Below, piece after piece: positions 25,331 to 34,857 of a stretch of 44,806 nt of DNA (within the stretch, counting starts at the first letter, position 1; each line of letters starts with the position of its first letter). Origin of the DNA: Phyllobacteriaceae bacterium (lineage in GTDB: Bacteria; Pseudomonadota; Alphaproteobacteria; Rhizobiales; Rhizobiaceae); NCBI GenBank assembly GCA_029279965.1, contig JAJUHJ010000012.1, positions 1 through 44,806 of the forward strand, in the 5' to 3' direction. A program made the position numbers and the translations under genes. The notes under the pieces are model-generated. The model was not told the origin of the DNA and did not search any database. It worked only from the letters and a program-made list of their open reading frames with translations.

Positions 25331-25578
25331 TTTCCACCCCTCGGGCGCTATCAGGCCGTAGACCTCCTCCGCCGATCACGAGGGGAGGCCCGATGTAGCC
25401 GCGGCACTGTGTTGGACAACACCATTCACGTGCGTCTCACCCTTTGTGTATGACACGCTATCCGGTTAAAGATCGAATGGTCAGCGTTCTTCTGGCAGCA
25501 GCACCTCGCCGGGGTTCCAGTCCATGAAAATGGAGACTCGTTACTCGACATGTTGATTGCTCCTCCAACGGGCCGCGG
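25331..25578. other. Intergenic region before the Mrp operon
   Basis: About 250 bp between the IclR gene and mrpA. No gene is supported. It contains the palindrome GTGTTG-GA-CAACAC at 25409-25422. The mrpA promoter should be here, but no strong -35/-10 pair was picked out. Confidence 0.5.
25409..25422. promoter_or_regulatory. Palindrome GTGTTG-N2-CAACAC upstream of mrpA
   Basis: A perfect 6+2+6 inverted repeat about 157 bp before the mrpA start. The size suits a dimeric repressor. No regulator gene is adjacent, other than IclR, whose candidate sites look different. Confidence 0.4.
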
Positions 25579-28476
25579 ATGATAGCCGATTCACCACTGT
25601 TCTGGATCATCGCCTTGCCGTTCACGGCAAGTCTTCTGGCAATCTGCCTTCCCGCCCGGGCGCGCGATGCGGTCACCTGGCTGGGCGGCATCGCCACGCT
25701 GTCCTGCCTTGTATTGACGGCAAGGCTCTACCCGTCGGTCGCGGGGGGAGAAACAATCCGGCACGAAGTCGAATGGATCCCGGAACTCGGACTTGATTTC
25801 ACGCTGAGAATGGACGGTTTTGCCTGGATGTTTGCGCTGCTTGTCAGCGGCATTGGTTTTCTCGTCGTCATCTATTCGCGCTACTACATCTCACCCGAGG
25901 ACTCCGTCCGACGCTTTTATTTTTTCTTCCTGGCTTTCACCGGTTCCATGCTGGGGGTCGTTACCTCCGGTAACCTCATTCTGCTTGTCGTGTTTTGGGA
26001 ACTCACAAGCATCTTCTCATTCCTCCTCATCGGCTACTGGTACCAGAACGTCGCTGCCCGCGATGGCGCGCGCATGGCTCTCACGATTACCGCAATCGGC
26101 GGACTGGCCCTTCTTGCCGGCGTCCTGATCATAGGTCATATCGTCGGCAGCTACGATCTCGATGACGTGCTGGCCTCCGGCACGCGCATCCGCTCGCACC
26201 AACTTTACGTGCCGGCGCTCGTTCTGATCCTGCTCGGCGCGTTGACGAAAAGCGCGCAATTCCCTTTCCATTTCTGGCTGCCAAACGCCATGGCGGCGCC
26301 AACGCCTGTATCGGCCTTCCTGCATTCAGCCACCATGGTAAAGGCCGGCGTCTTCCTCATGGCACGGCTGTGGCCAGTGCTGTCGGGCACGCCGGAATGG
26401 TTCGTCATCGTCGGCCTGGCGGGGATGGCATCGCTGGTGCTCGGTGCCTATCTGGCAATGTTCCAGCAGGATCTGAAGGGATTGCTCGCCTATTCCACGA
26501 TCAGCCATCTGGGCCTGAGCACGCTGCTGCTCAGCCTCGGCAGCCCGCTTGCGGCGGTCGCGGCGATTTTTCACATGATCAATCATGCCACGTTCAAAGC
26601 GTCCTTGTTCATGGCGGCCGGCATTATCGATCACGAGACGGGAACGCGCGACTTGCGGCGGCTCAGCGGGCTTTTCCGTTACATGCCGATCACCGGGACG
26701 CTCGCAACGGTGGCCAGCGCTGCAATGGCCGGTGTGCCGCTCCTCAACGGATTCCTGTCGAAGGAGATGTTCTTCGCCGAGACGGTCGAAAGGCATGCCG
26801 ACCATTGGCTTGATATCGTCACGCCCTATGCGGCCGTGCTCGGAAGCGCTCTCTCTGTCACCTATTCGGTACGGCTGATCCATTCGATCTTCCTCGGGGC
26901 ACCGCCCGAAAGCTTCCCACGCCGGCCGCATGAGCCGCCCTTCTGGATGGGCTTTCCCGTTCTCTTTCTGGTGCTCGCCTGTCTTGTGGTCGGGACCATC
27001 CCGGGCCTCACGATCGGTACTTATCTGCATGTCGCTGTCGAATCTGTGCTCGGCGCGGACACCCCCCAATACAGCCTCGCGGTCTGGCATGGCTTCACGC
27101 TCCCCCTCGCCATGAGCACGGTGGCGCTCGTGGGCGGAACCCTGCTTTATTTGGCGATCGGCGATTATCTTGAAGCCTCGGAAAGGCCATTGTTGCTGGG
27201 GCGCATCAATGGTCAGCGCATTTTCGAGCAGGTGATGGTGGCGATCTCCTGGCGGGGTGCACGCTCCCTGGAGGCCATTCTCGGTACCCGCCGCCTGCAG
27301 CCGCAACTGCAACTGCTCATGCTCGCCGCCGTGGCCGCCGGCGCCATACCGCTTGCTGTGGACGGGCTTACTCTCGGCAAGTACGAAGTGAAAGGTCCGG
27401 AACTCGCGTTCGCCGGGCTCTGGATTGTGGGGGCTGCTTGCGCTGTCACTGCCGCCCGGCAGGCAAAATATCATCGGCTTGCGTCGCTGGTCCTGCTCGG
27501 CGGCACCGGACTGGTCACCTGCATGACCTTCATGTGGCTATCCGCTCCGGACCTGGCGGTAACGCAGCTCGTCGTGGAAATCGTCACGACCGTTCTCCTC
27601 CTGCTCGGCCTGCGCTGGCTGCCAAAGCGTTCGCAGGCGATCGTCGAGCCGGTCGGCGCCGCTGCCCGGTTGAGACGACTGCGAGACCTGGGTCTTGCAA
27701 TCGCCGCAGGTGCCGGAATGACAGTGATCGCCTATGCGGTGATGACACGCATCCCACCGGAGACGATCGCGGAATATTTTCTCGAGCGGTCGTATCTCGA
27801 AGGCGGCGGGCGCAATGTGGTCAATGTGATCCTGGTGGATTTCCGCGGGTTCGATACGTTCGGAGAGATCACCGTGCTGGGCATTGTCGCGCTGACCGTG
27901 TTTGCGCTGCTGCGCCGCTTCCGTCCGGCTCCGGACAGTATCGAGCGGCCGGAGCAGCAGCACATCCAGCGTGTTTTCGACGAGGCCTATCCCGAGCGCA
28001 AGCCCGACGCGACGGCGCATGACTATCTGTTCGTATCGTCGGTAATCATGCAGTGGATGTTCCCCGTTATCATCGTCCTTGCAGCCTATCTCTTCCTGCG
28101 CGGTCACGATGCGCCGGGGGGCGGCTTTGCCGCAGGCATTACAATGGCAGCCGGCTTCATCCTGCAATATATGGCGGCTGGCACCGTCTGGGTGGAAGAC
28201 CGCCTGCGCATCCTGCCCGTGAAGTGGATCGGCGGCGGTTTGCTCGTCGCTGTCGGAACGGGTGCCGGTGCATTCCTGGCCGGCGCTCCCTTTCTCAGCT
28301 CGCATTTCCAGTATCTTGATCTGCCGTTCATCGGAGAAGTGCCGCTTGCAACGGCGACCCTGTTCGATCTCGGCGTATTCCTGCTGGTGGTCGGAGCTAC
28401 CGTGCTGATGCTGATCGCGTTGGCGCACCAGTCGATCCGCCGTTTACGGGCATCGCGCATCGAGGAGCAAGCCTAA
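25579..28476 (+). CDS. mrpA: Mrp/Pha cation:proton antiporter, fused subunits A and B
   Basis: Largest subunit of a multisubunit Na+(K+)/H+ antiporter, homologous to NuoL of complex I. The 965-residue protein joins MrpA with a C-terminal MrpB domain (about 800-965), as in PhaAB of rhizobia. Key residues of the proton path are present: Glu141 in VVFWELTS and Lys224 in ALTKSAQFPFHFWLPNAM. About 20 or more membrane segments are visible; the MrpB part includes GHDAPGGGFAAGITMAAGF. The start at 25579 has a weak ribosome binding site, but an in-frame stop at 25525-25527 leaves no better ATG/GTG/TTG upstream. It overlaps mrpC by one base. Role: sodium or potassium extrusion and pH homeostasis. Confidence 0.95.
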   Translation: MIADSPLFWIIALPFTASLLAICLPARARDAVTWLGGIATLSCLVLTARLYPSVAGGETIRHEVEWIPELGLDFTLRMDGFAWMFALLVSGIGFLVVIYSRYYISPEDSVRRFYFFFLAFTGSMLGVVTSGNLILLVVFWELTSIFSFLLIGYWYQNVAARDGARMALTITAIGGLALLAGVLIIGHIVGSYDLDDVLASGTRIRSHQLYVPALVLILLGALTKSAQFPFHFWLPNAMAAPTPVSAFLHSATMVKAGVFLMARLWPVLSGTPEWFVIVGLAGMASLVLGAYLAMFQQDLKGLLAYSTISHLGLSTLLLSLGSPLAAVAAIFHMINHATFKASLFMAAGIIDHETGTRDLRRLSGLFRYMPITGTLATVASAAMAGVPLLNGFLSKEMFFAETVERHADHWLDIVTPYAAVLGSALSVTYSVRLIHSIFLGAPPESFPRRPHEPPFWMGFPVLFLVLACLVVGTIPGLTIGTYLHVAVESVLGADTPQYSLAVWHGFTLPLAMSTVALVGGTLLYLAIGDYLEASERPLLLGRINGQRIFEQVMVAISWRGARSLEAILGTRRLQPQLQLLMLAAVAAGAIPLAVDGLTLGKYEVKGPELAFAGLWIVGAACAVTAARQAKYHRLASLVLLGGTGLVTCMTFMWLSAPDLAVTQLVVEIVTTVLLLLGLRWLPKRSQAIVEPVGAAARLRRLRDLGLAIAAGAGMTVIAYAVMTRIPPETIAEYFLERSYLEGGGRNVVNVILVDFRGFDTFGEITVLGIVALTVFALLRRFRPAPDSIERPEQQHIQRVFDEAYPERKPDATAHDYLFVSSVIMQWMFPVIIVLAAYLFLRGHDAPGGGFAAGITMAAGFILQYMAAGTVWVEDRLRILPVKWIGGGLLVAVGTGAGAFLAGAPFLSSHFQYLDLPFIGEVPLATATLFDLGVFLLVVGATVLMLIALAHQSIRRLRASRIEEQA

Positions 28477-28817
28477 TGGAATTGATCCTTGCCATAGCCA
28501 TCGGGGTGCTCACCGGGTCCGGCGTATGGTTGATCCTGCGCCCACGCACCTTTCAGGTGATCATCGGCCTGTCGTTGCTGTCCTATGCGGTCAACCTTTT
28601 CATCTTCAGCACCGGCGGGCTGCATGTCGGCCAGGCTCCCGTCCTGGGGCCGGATGGTTCGGGGACACTGGCCGAGCATGCCGATCCGGTCCCGCAGGCG
28701 CTGGTGTTGACCGCGATCGTCATCGGGTTCGCGACAACGGCCCTGTTTCTCGTCGTGCTGCTCGCCTCGCGCGGGCTGACCGGAAGTGACCATGTCGACG
28801 GCCGGGAGCCGCGATGA
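28476..28817 (+). CDS. mrpC: Mrp antiporter subunit C
   Basis: A 113-residue membrane protein homologous to NuoK with three hydrophobic segments (LILAIAIGVLTGSGVWLIL, QVIIGLSLLSYAVNLFIF, ALVLTAIVIGFATTALFLVVL) and the conserved DPVPQALVLTAIVIG loop. Its ATG shares one base with the mrpA stop (TAATG) and its stop overlaps the mrpD start (ATGA), so translation is coupled throughout. Confidence 0.94.
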   Translation: MELILAIAIGVLTGSGVWLILRPRTFQVIIGLSLLSYAVNLFIFSTGGLHVGQAPVLGPDGSGTLAEHADPVPQALVLTAIVIGFATTALFLVVLLASRGLTGSDHVDGREPR

Positions 28818-30457
28818 TGGGGTGGACGCAACATCTGCTCATCGCACCGATTCTGTTGCCGATGGCGACAGGCGCCGCCCTGCTTCTCTTCGATGAACGG
28901 CGTCACAGGTTCAAGGCGGGCGTGAACATCGCGTCAACGCTGCTTCTGCTCATCCTTTCCATCGCTTTGCTGAGAATAGCCGACATCTCCCCCGGACCGG
29001 GGAGTCTTACGCACTCCTATGCAGTGGGCGGTTGGCCCGCGCCGTTCGGCATCGTGCTCGTCCTCGATCGACTGTCGGCGCTGATGCTCCTGCTCACCTC
29101 CGTGCTCGCCGCGGCATCCATGACATATTCGCTCGCCCGCTGGCACAGGGCCGGGCCGCATTTCCACACGCTGTTCCAGCTTCTCCTGATGGGGATCAAT
29201 GGCGCGTTTCTCACCGGTGACCTTTTCAACCTGTTCGTCTTTTTCGAGGTGATGCTCGCCGCGTCGTACGGGCTGCTTCTGCACGGCTCCGGCCCCGTCC
29301 GGGTGCGCGCCGGATTGCACTATATCGCCATCAATCTCGTTTCTTCGCTGTTCTTCCTGATTGGGGTCAGTCTGATATACGGCGTCATCGGGACGCTGAA
29401 CATGGCGGATCTGGCCATGCGGCTGGTGGAGGCCGAACCGGGGAACCGGGCGCTGTTCGAAGCGGGAGCAGCCATCCTCGGCGTCGCCTTCCTGATCAAG
29501 GCGGGCATGTGGCCGCTCTGCTTCTGGCTGCCGCCGGCCTACACGGCCGCGGCAGCGCCCGTCGCGGCGATGTTCGCGCTGCTCAGCAAGGTCGGCGTCT
29601 ATGTGGTCCTGCGCCTTTCACTGCTTCTGTTCGGCAGCGATGCGGGCGCGCTGACAGGTTTTGGAAGTCAGTTTCTGCTTTTCGGCGGCATGGCAACGAT
29701 CGTATTCGGCGCGATCGGAGTGCTGGCCACTCAATCCATGGGTCGGCTTGCCAGCTACAATCTCCTGGTTTCGTCCGGAACATTGCTGGCCGCAATCGGC
29801 ATGGGCGATGCTGCCGTCATTTCCGGGGCACTTTTCTATCTGGTAAGTTCAACGCTGACCGTGAGCGCGCTCTTCCTGCTTATCGAGCTGGTGGAACGCG
29901 CACAGGAGCCGGGCGCCAACCTCTTGACCGTTACCATGGAAGCCTATGGCGACGAGGTCGATGCTGAAGGCGATGAGGAACAGGAGGTGGGCCTCATCAT
30001 GCCGGGGGCGCTCGCCATCGTCGGCGTGTGTTTCGGCTGCATCGCCCTGCTTCTAGCCGGTTTTCCGCCCCTGTCAGGCTTCATCGCCAAGTTCGCGCTG
30101 CTGGCGGCAATGTTCAACCCCGACGGGCTCGGCGGCGAAGCCGGGATAGGAGGGCCGACCTGGGTCTTCGCCGCCCTCGTGATCCTCTCGGGATTGGCGG
30201 CGCTGATCTCGCTCCTGCGCACGGGGATCCGCACCTTCTGGGCGCCGGTCGAGGCCGTCATGCCGCGCGTGCTGGTCGTAGAGGCCGCTCCTATCATCGT
30301 TTTGATTGTCGCCTGCGTGGTGCTGACCGTGCAGGGAGCGCCGCTCCTTCGCTATACCGATGCGGCGGCGCAGTCTCTGCATATGCCTGCAAATTATATC
30401 GACCGGGTATTGCCGCCATCCGCATCCGGCAATGAAACCGGGGAGATCGAGCGATGA
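28814..30457 (+). CDS. mrpD: Mrp antiporter subunit D
   Basis: NuoM/NuoN-like antiporter subunit of 547 residues, about 14 membrane segments. Glu145 in FVFFEVMLAASYG and Lys229 in FLIKAGMWPLCFWLP are the conserved charged pair of the proton channel. An acidic stretch (GDEVDAEGDEEQE, about residues 378-390) interrupts a loop and is longer and more acidic than I would expect. Overlaps both neighbours by 4 bp. Confidence 0.95.
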   Translation: MMGWTQHLLIAPILLPMATGAALLLFDERRHRFKAGVNIASTLLLLILSIALLRIADISPGPGSLTHSYAVGGWPAPFGIVLVLDRLSALMLLLTSVLAAASMTYSLARWHRAGPHFHTLFQLLLMGINGAFLTGDLFNLFVFFEVMLAASYGLLLHGSGPVRVRAGLHYIAINLVSSLFFLIGVSLIYGVIGTLNMADLAMRLVEAEPGNRALFEAGAAILGVAFLIKAGMWPLCFWLPPAYTAAAAPVAAMFALLSKVGVYVVLRLSLLLFGSDAGALTGFGSQFLLFGGMATIVFGAIGVLATQSMGRLASYNLLVSSGTLLAAIGMGDAAVISGALFYLVSSTLTVSALFLLIELVERAQEPGANLLTVTMEAYGDEVDAEGDEEQEVGLIMPGALAIVGVCFGCIALLLAGFPPLSGFIAKFALLAAMFNPDGLGGEAGIGGPTWVFAALVILSGLAALISLLRTGIRTFWAPVEAVMPRVLVVEAAPIIVLIVACVVLTVQGAPLLRYTDAAAQSLHMPANYIDRVLPPSASGNETGEIER

Positions 30458-30939
30458 ACCGGGTGCTGCCATATCCGCTTCTGGCCGCCTCTCTTCTCAT
30501 CATGTGGATGCTGCTCAATGCGTTCACCCTTGGCCATTTCGTGCTGGGCGCTGCGATTTCCATGATCGCGACCCACGCCATGACGTCGCTGCAACCTTCC
30601 AAGCCGAGGCTGCGACGCTGGCAGTTGCTCCCGCGACTTGCGGCAATCGTGATGCTCGATATCCTCCGCTCCAATCTCGCCGTTGCCACCATCGTTTTGC
30701 AGGGCCGCCGGCGGGAACGGGTTTCCGGCTTTGTCGCGATCCCGCTCGAGCTTCGCGACCGCACGGCCCTGGCCTTACTGGCCTGCATCGTCACCAGCAC
30801 GCCGGGCACCGCCTGGGTGGAGTACGATACCGATACCGAGATCCTGCTCATCCATGTTCTCGATCTCATCGATGAGGACGGTTGGATCGAGCTCATCAAA
30901 AATCGCTACGAATCGCTGCTCCTGGAGATATTCGAATGA
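30454..30939 (+). CDS. mrpE: Mrp antiporter subunit E
   Basis: A 161-residue subunit with two hydrophobic N-terminal segments and a cytoplasmic C-terminal domain. The family segment TPGTAWVEYDTDTEILLIHVLD is present. It is needed for assembly or full activity of Mrp complexes. Overlaps mrpD and mrpF by 4 bp each. Confidence 0.93.
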   Translation: MNRVLPYPLLAASLLIMWMLLNAFTLGHFVLGAAISMIATHAMTSLQPSKPRLRRWQLLPRLAAIVMLDILRSNLAVATIVLQGRRRERVSGFVAIPLELRDRTALALLACIVTSTPGTAWVEYDTDTEILLIHVLDLIDEDGWIELIKNRYESLLLEIFE

Positions 30940-31217
30940 GCGCCACGATCCTCATCTGGTCACTTACCCTGGCCCATCTCATGCTGGTGCTGGCGATGGC
31001 CTGCAATGTCTATCGGGTGATTCGCGGACCGCGCGCGCAGGATCGCGTGCTGTGCCTTGATGCAATGTACGTGAACGCAATGCTTCTGGTGCTGACATTC
31101 GGCATGCGCACCGGGAGCACACACTATTTCGAGGCAGCGCTGGTGATCGCCATCATCGGCTTCGTCTCGAGCGTGGCACTCGCAAAATTCCTCATGCGCG
31201 GCGAGGTGATCGAATGA
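30936..31217 (+). CDS. mrpF: Mrp antiporter subunit F
   Basis: A 93-residue, three-helix membrane subunit with the family segment YRVIRGPRAQDRVLCLDAMYVNAM containing the conserved Asp. The ATG at 30936 overlaps the mrpE stop (ATGA) and replaces the longer track frame from 30882. MrpF is also related to bile salt efflux subunits. Overlaps mrpG by 4 bp. Confidence 0.93.
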   Translation: MSATILIWSLTLAHLMLVLAMACNVYRVIRGPRAQDRVLCLDAMYVNAMLLVLTFGMRTGSTHYFEAALVIAIIGFVSSVALAKFLMRGEVIE

Positions 31218-31597
31218 CACACATCGAATCTCTCCCGGCCTGGGCGGCGCTCCTGACAGCTTTGTTCGTTCTCATCGGCGCTTCCCTGACGCTGCTCGGG
31301 GCGATCGGCACGCTGCGCTTCCACCGGTTTTTTGAACGCGTCCACGCACCCACCCTAGGGACGAGTTGGGGAACGGGAGCGATCGTGATCAGCTCCATGA
31401 TCTTCTTCACCGTGCTTCAGTCGCGTCCTGTTTTCCACGAGATCCTGATCGGCGCCTTTATCACCGTGACAACGCCCGTCACCCTCATGCTTCTCGCGCG
31501 CGCCGCGCTCTACCGGGATCGCGCGGAAGGAAGGGAAGATGTTCCTCCGCATCCCGCCGCGCTCCGCAGGAAGGCTTCATCCGGCGGCGAAGACTAG
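31214..31597 (+). CDS. mrpG: Mrp antiporter subunit G
   Basis: The 127-residue final subunit, with LIGASLTLLGAIGTLRF, the R-F-ERVHAPTLGTSWGTG segment and TVTTPVTLMLLARAALYRDR, all typical of MrpG/PhaG. Three membrane segments. It ends the six-gene operon, whose order A(B)-C-D-E-F-G is the standard group 2 arrangement. Confidence 0.94.
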   Translation: MTHIESLPAWAALLTALFVLIGASLTLLGAIGTLRFHRFFERVHAPTLGTSWGTGAIVISSMIFFTVLQSRPVFHEILIGAFITVTTPVTLMLLARAALYRDRAEGREDVPPHPAALRRKASSGGED

Positions 31598-31748
31598 GAT
31601 CGTTCTAGCGATGTCTTTTAACCAAGAATATCCACTGAAACGGTAAGTCCATATTTGACCCGACGGGCAAACTAATGCACTGTCTACATTCAAAATTTGG
31701 CTGTGGCGGGATGTTGTTGCGGCCCAATCACTAGGGAAGGAGAACCGA

Positions 31749-32615
31749 ATGCAGGATATGCTGAAATCCAAGTCGACATTTCTCGCCGCTACTGTTGCAG
31801 CGGTCTTGATGACGGCTGGTACTGCGGGCGCGGCCTCATTGGAGCAGATCACGGAGAGCGGCACCATACGCATCGCCGTGGCCAATGAAATCCCCTACGG
31901 CTACATCGACATGAGCGGCGAGGCCAAAGGCGCCGGGCCGGATGTCGCCAAGCATATTGCGGAACAGTTGGGTATCGAGAATATCGAGTGGATCACCACG
32001 AATTTCAGCTCCCTGATCCCTGGCCTGGAGGCCGACAGATTCGACATGGTTGCGGCCGAAATGGCCATTCTGCCGCAGCGTTGCGAGCAGATCCTGTTCT
32101 CCGAGCCGAACACATCCTACGGTGAAGGCCTGCTCGTCGCGGCGGGCAATCCGAAGGATCTGCACGCCTATTCCGATTTCGCTGAAGGCGATGCCAAGGT
32201 GGCGATCATGGCCGGGGCCGACCAGCTTGAGATGATGCAGGCGCTTGGCGTGCCCCAGTCCAACATGGTGACCATCGCCAGCAATGCCGATGCGATCTCC
32301 ACGGTGGCCACGGGAAGGGCGGATGCTTATGCCGCTACGGGTCTGACCGCCAGCGAACTTGCCGGCAAAAGCGATGACGTCGAACTTGCTTCGGACTTTG
32401 TCGACCCTGTCATCGATGGGGAGGAAGTACGCAGCTGGGGCGGCTTTGCCTTTGCTCAGGGATCGGAAGAGCTTCGTGATGCGGTGAACGAGGCGCTCGC
32501 CGAATTCAAGCAGACCGACGAGTGGAGACAGACGGTTTCGCAATACGGCTTCACGGAAGCCGATGTCGAAGGATCGTTCGAAAGAACAACGGAAGAGCTT
32601 TGCGCGGCAGAGTGA
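31749..32615 (+). CDS. ehuB: EhuB-like ABC transporter substrate-binding protein
   Basis: Periplasmic binding protein of the polar amino acid / ectoine type, 288 residues. A signal peptide is visible (KSKSTFLAATVAAVLMTAGTAGAA). The mature part starts TIRIAVANEIPYGYIDMSG and includes KGAGPDVAKHIAEQLG, MAILPQRCEQILFSEP and a C-terminal TTEELCAAE; these follow the EhuB pattern, including two Cys probably forming a disulphide. Several aromatic positions differ from what I recall of the Sinorhizobium protein, so ectoine is likely but another osmolyte or amino acid is possible. AAGGAGAACCGA precedes the start. A hairpin separates it from ehuC. Confidence 0.8.
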   Translation: MQDMLKSKSTFLAATVAAVLMTAGTAGAASLEQITESGTIRIAVANEIPYGYIDMSGEAKGAGPDVAKHIAEQLGIENIEWITTNFSSLIPGLEADRFDMVAAEMAILPQRCEQILFSEPNTSYGEGLLVAAGNPKDLHAYSDFAEGDAKVAIMAGADQLEMMQALGVPQSNMVTIASNADAISTVATGRADAYAATGLTASELAGKSDDVELASDFVDPVIDGEEVRSWGGFAFAQGSEELRDAVNEALAEFKQTDEWRQTVSQYGFTEADVEGSFERTTEELCAAE

Positions 32616-32635
32616 GGGTTTCCTCATTGTGACCA

Positions 32636-32664
32636 ATGCCCGGCGGCATCGCTTCGCCGGGCAT
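32636..32664 (+). terminator. Hairpin between ehuB and ehuC
   Basis: A perfect 10-bp stem ATGCCCGGCG / CGCCGGGCAT with a 9-nt loop, 20 bp after the ehuB stop and without a T tract. It probably protects the ehuB mRNA 3' end or attenuates read-through, giving more binding protein than permease. Confidence 0.55.
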
Positions 32665-32712
32665 GAATTCCACCCCCGGCCGGCCGGCTGAACGAATTCC
32701 GGGAAACCGTCG

Positions 32713-33384
32713 ATGGAATGGACGAGCTATCTTCCACCTCTCCTTGAGGGGGCATGGGTCACGGTGCAGCTAGCGGTTTATTCGACCGTCCTCGGTGCTG
32801 TTTTTGCCTTTGCCGCCGGAATAGGGAAACTTTCGCACAACCGGCTGATCAGCGGGATTTCGGTTGTCTATATCGAAGTATTCCGTGGAACTTCACTTCT
32901 CGTCCAACTTTTCTGGCTATACTTCGCATTGCCGGTGGCAGGCCAGATCATCGGCATCGATCTGCGTTTGCCGCCGGTGGTTGCCGGAATCCTTGCACTG
33001 GCCCTGAACATCGGCGCGTATGGCGCAGAAGTCGTTCGGGGCGCGATCCAGGCCGTATCCCGAAGCCAACGCGAGGCCGCCAGAGCGCTCAATTTCACGC
33101 CGCGTCAGACATTGCGCTGGATTTTGATCCCACAGGCGCTGCCTGAAATGATGCCGACCTTCGGCAACCTCGCCATTCAGAATCTCAAGGACACCGCCCT
33201 CGTCTCATTGATCAGTCTCGGCGATCTTGCCTTCAGGGCCGAACAGATCCGAAATTTCACCCAGGACAGCACGACCATTTATACAATCGTCTTGTTCATG
33301 TATTTCGGGATGGCTCTCGTTCTTACTGCCATGATGAAACTGCTCGAGCGCTCCGTGGGGCGCTGGCGTACTGCGGGGACCTGA
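32713..33384 (+). CDS. ehuC: EhuC-like ABC transporter permease
   Basis: Inner-membrane permease of the HisM/EhuC type, 223 residues with five hydrophobic segments. GTSLLVQLFWLYFALP and the EAA loop [26 protein letters not shown] are the family marks. The ribosome binding site is weak. It pairs with EhuD as a heterodimer. Confidence 0.88.
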   Translation: MEWTSYLPPLLEGAWVTVQLAVYSTVLGAVFAFAAGIGKLSHNRLISGISVVYIEVFRGTSLLVQLFWLYFALPVAGQIIGIDLRLPPVVAGILALALNIGAYGAEVVRGAIQAVSRSQREAARALNFTPRQTLRWILIPQALPEMMPTFGNLAIQNLKDTALVSLISLGDLAFRAEQIRNFTQDSTTIYTIVLFMYFGMALVLTAMMKLLERSVGRWRTAGT

Positions 33385-33388
33385 GACG

Positions 33389-34081
33389 ATGCTGTTCGGC
33401 ATAGAATGGGATACCAGCAGCGAGTGGGCATTCGCAGTCTCCATCCTGCCAATCCTCCTGATCGGTATGTGGGTGACGATACAGGCAACGGTGCTCGGTT
33501 TCTTCGTCGCCATGGTGCTCGGCCTCATCCTTGCGGTACTGAAAGCGGCCCCGCTTCGCATCGTCTCCTGGCCGGCCCGGGCTCTAACCGAGTTCATTCG
33601 CGACACGCCGCTGCTCATCCAGCTTTTCTTCCTCTATTACGTGTTGCCGGAATACGGCATCATCCTTCCCGCATTTTTGACGGGGGCGCTGGCGCTGGGG
33701 GTCCAGTACAGTGCCTACACATCGGAAGTTTATCGCGCCGGGCTTGAGGCGATCCTTTCCGGCCAGCGCGAGGCCGCACGAGCGCTTAATCTGTCCTCCG
33801 TTCGCACCTTCACGCACGTCATCCTGCCCCAGGCGATACCCCGGATCATTCCGGCGCTTGGCAACTATCTCGTCTCGATCATGAAAGACGTGCCGGTGCT
33901 GTCGGTGGTTACTGTTCTTGAAATGTTGAATGTCGCCAAGATCATCGGCGATCGGACCTTCGATTACATGGTGCCGCTATCGATGGTCGGCGGACTCTAC
34001 CTCATCATGACGCTCGTGGCTTCTGCCGGCGTTCGTTATCTCGATGTCATGCTGCCCAAGAGAGGCTTTCCATTGCGATGA
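33389..34081 (+). CDS. ehuD: EhuD-like ABC transporter permease
   Basis: Second permease subunit, 230 residues, with [19 protein letters not shown] and EAA loop [26 protein letters not shown]. It starts 4 bp after ehuC and overlaps ehuA by 4 bp (ATGA). Confidence 0.88.
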   Translation: MLFGIEWDTSSEWAFAVSILPILLIGMWVTIQATVLGFFVAMVLGLILAVLKAAPLRIVSWPARALTEFIRDTPLLIQLFFLYYVLPEYGIILPAFLTGALALGVQYSAYTSEVYRAGLEAILSGQREAARALNLSSVRTFTHVILPQAIPRIIPALGNYLVSIMKDVPVLSVVTVLEMLNVAKIIGDRTFDYMVPLSMVGGLYLIMTLVASAGVRYLDVMLPKRGFPLR

Positions 34082-34857
34082 GCGATCCAATCATCAAATT
34101 CGACAAGGTCGTCAAACGCTTCGGCAATTTTACGGTTCTGAACGAGCTCGACTTTGAAGTGGGGACGGGAGAGAAGGTCACGATCATCGGGCCTTCAGGT
34201 TCCGGAAAATCGACCGTCCTGCGCATTCTCATGACATTGGAGAACATCAACGAAGGGGTCGTTTACGTGGGCGGCGAACCGCTCTGGCACGAACGAAAGA
34301 ACGGCGCCCTGATACCTGCCAGCGAGGCTCACCTGCGCAAAATGCGGGAACAGCTCGGCATGGTGTTCCAGCAGTTCAATCTCTTCCCGCACATGACCGT
34401 GCGGCGCAATCTCACGGAGGCACCGGTGCGGGTGCTGGGTTTGTCGAAATCTGAGGCGCGCAATCGCGCGGACGAATTGCTTGAGATGGTGGGGCTTACG
34501 GATCAAGCCGACAAATTTCCCAACCAGCTTTCCGGCGGCCAGCAGCAACGTGTCGGCATTGCACGTGCACTGGCAATGCGCCCGAAAGTCATGCTGTTCG
34601 ACGAACCCACTTCAGCGCTGGACCCGGAGCTTGTGGGAGAGGTCTTGAACGTCATCCGCAGGCTAGCCACCGAGCATGATCTCACGATGCTGCTGGTGAC
34701 CCACGAGATGCAATTCGCCCGCCAGGTCTCGGACAGGGTCTGCTTCTTTGACAAGGGACGGATTGTCGAGCAGGGTGTGCCGGACCAGCTTTTCACAAAT
34801 CCCCGGGAAGAACGGACCCGAGAATTTCTCAAAGCCGTCCTCGAGTCCGAGGCCTGA
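34078..34857 (+). CDS. ehuA: EhuA-like ABC transporter ATPase
   Basis: Nucleotide-binding subunit of the importer, 259 residues. Walker [11 protein letters not shown]-loop FQQFNLF, signature LSGGQQQR, Walker [15 protein letters not shown] and H-loop LVTHEM are all intact. The insert [19 protein letters not shown] before the Q-loop is typical of the Ehu branch compared with shorter GlnQ/HisP proteins. Last gene of the B-C-D-A operon; the ectoine degradation genes (eut/doe) found beside many ehu loci do not follow. Confidence 0.9.
   Translation: MSDPIIKFDKVVKRFGNFTVLNELDFEVGTGEKVTIIGPSGSGKSTVLRILMTLENINEGVVYVGGEPLWHERKNGALIPASEAHLRKMREQLGMVFQQFNLFPHMTVRRNLTEAPVRVLGLSKSEARNRADELLEMVGLTDQADKFPNQLSGGQQQRVGIARALAMRPKVMLFDEPTSALDPELVGEVLNVIRRLATEHDLTMLLVTHEMQFARQVSDRVCFFDKGRIVEQGVPDQLFTNPREERTREFLKAVLESEA

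Noticed and set aside
26326-27474. 382-residue minus-strand frame inside mrpA
   Set aside because: Charged, low-complexity translation antisense to a conserved membrane protein.
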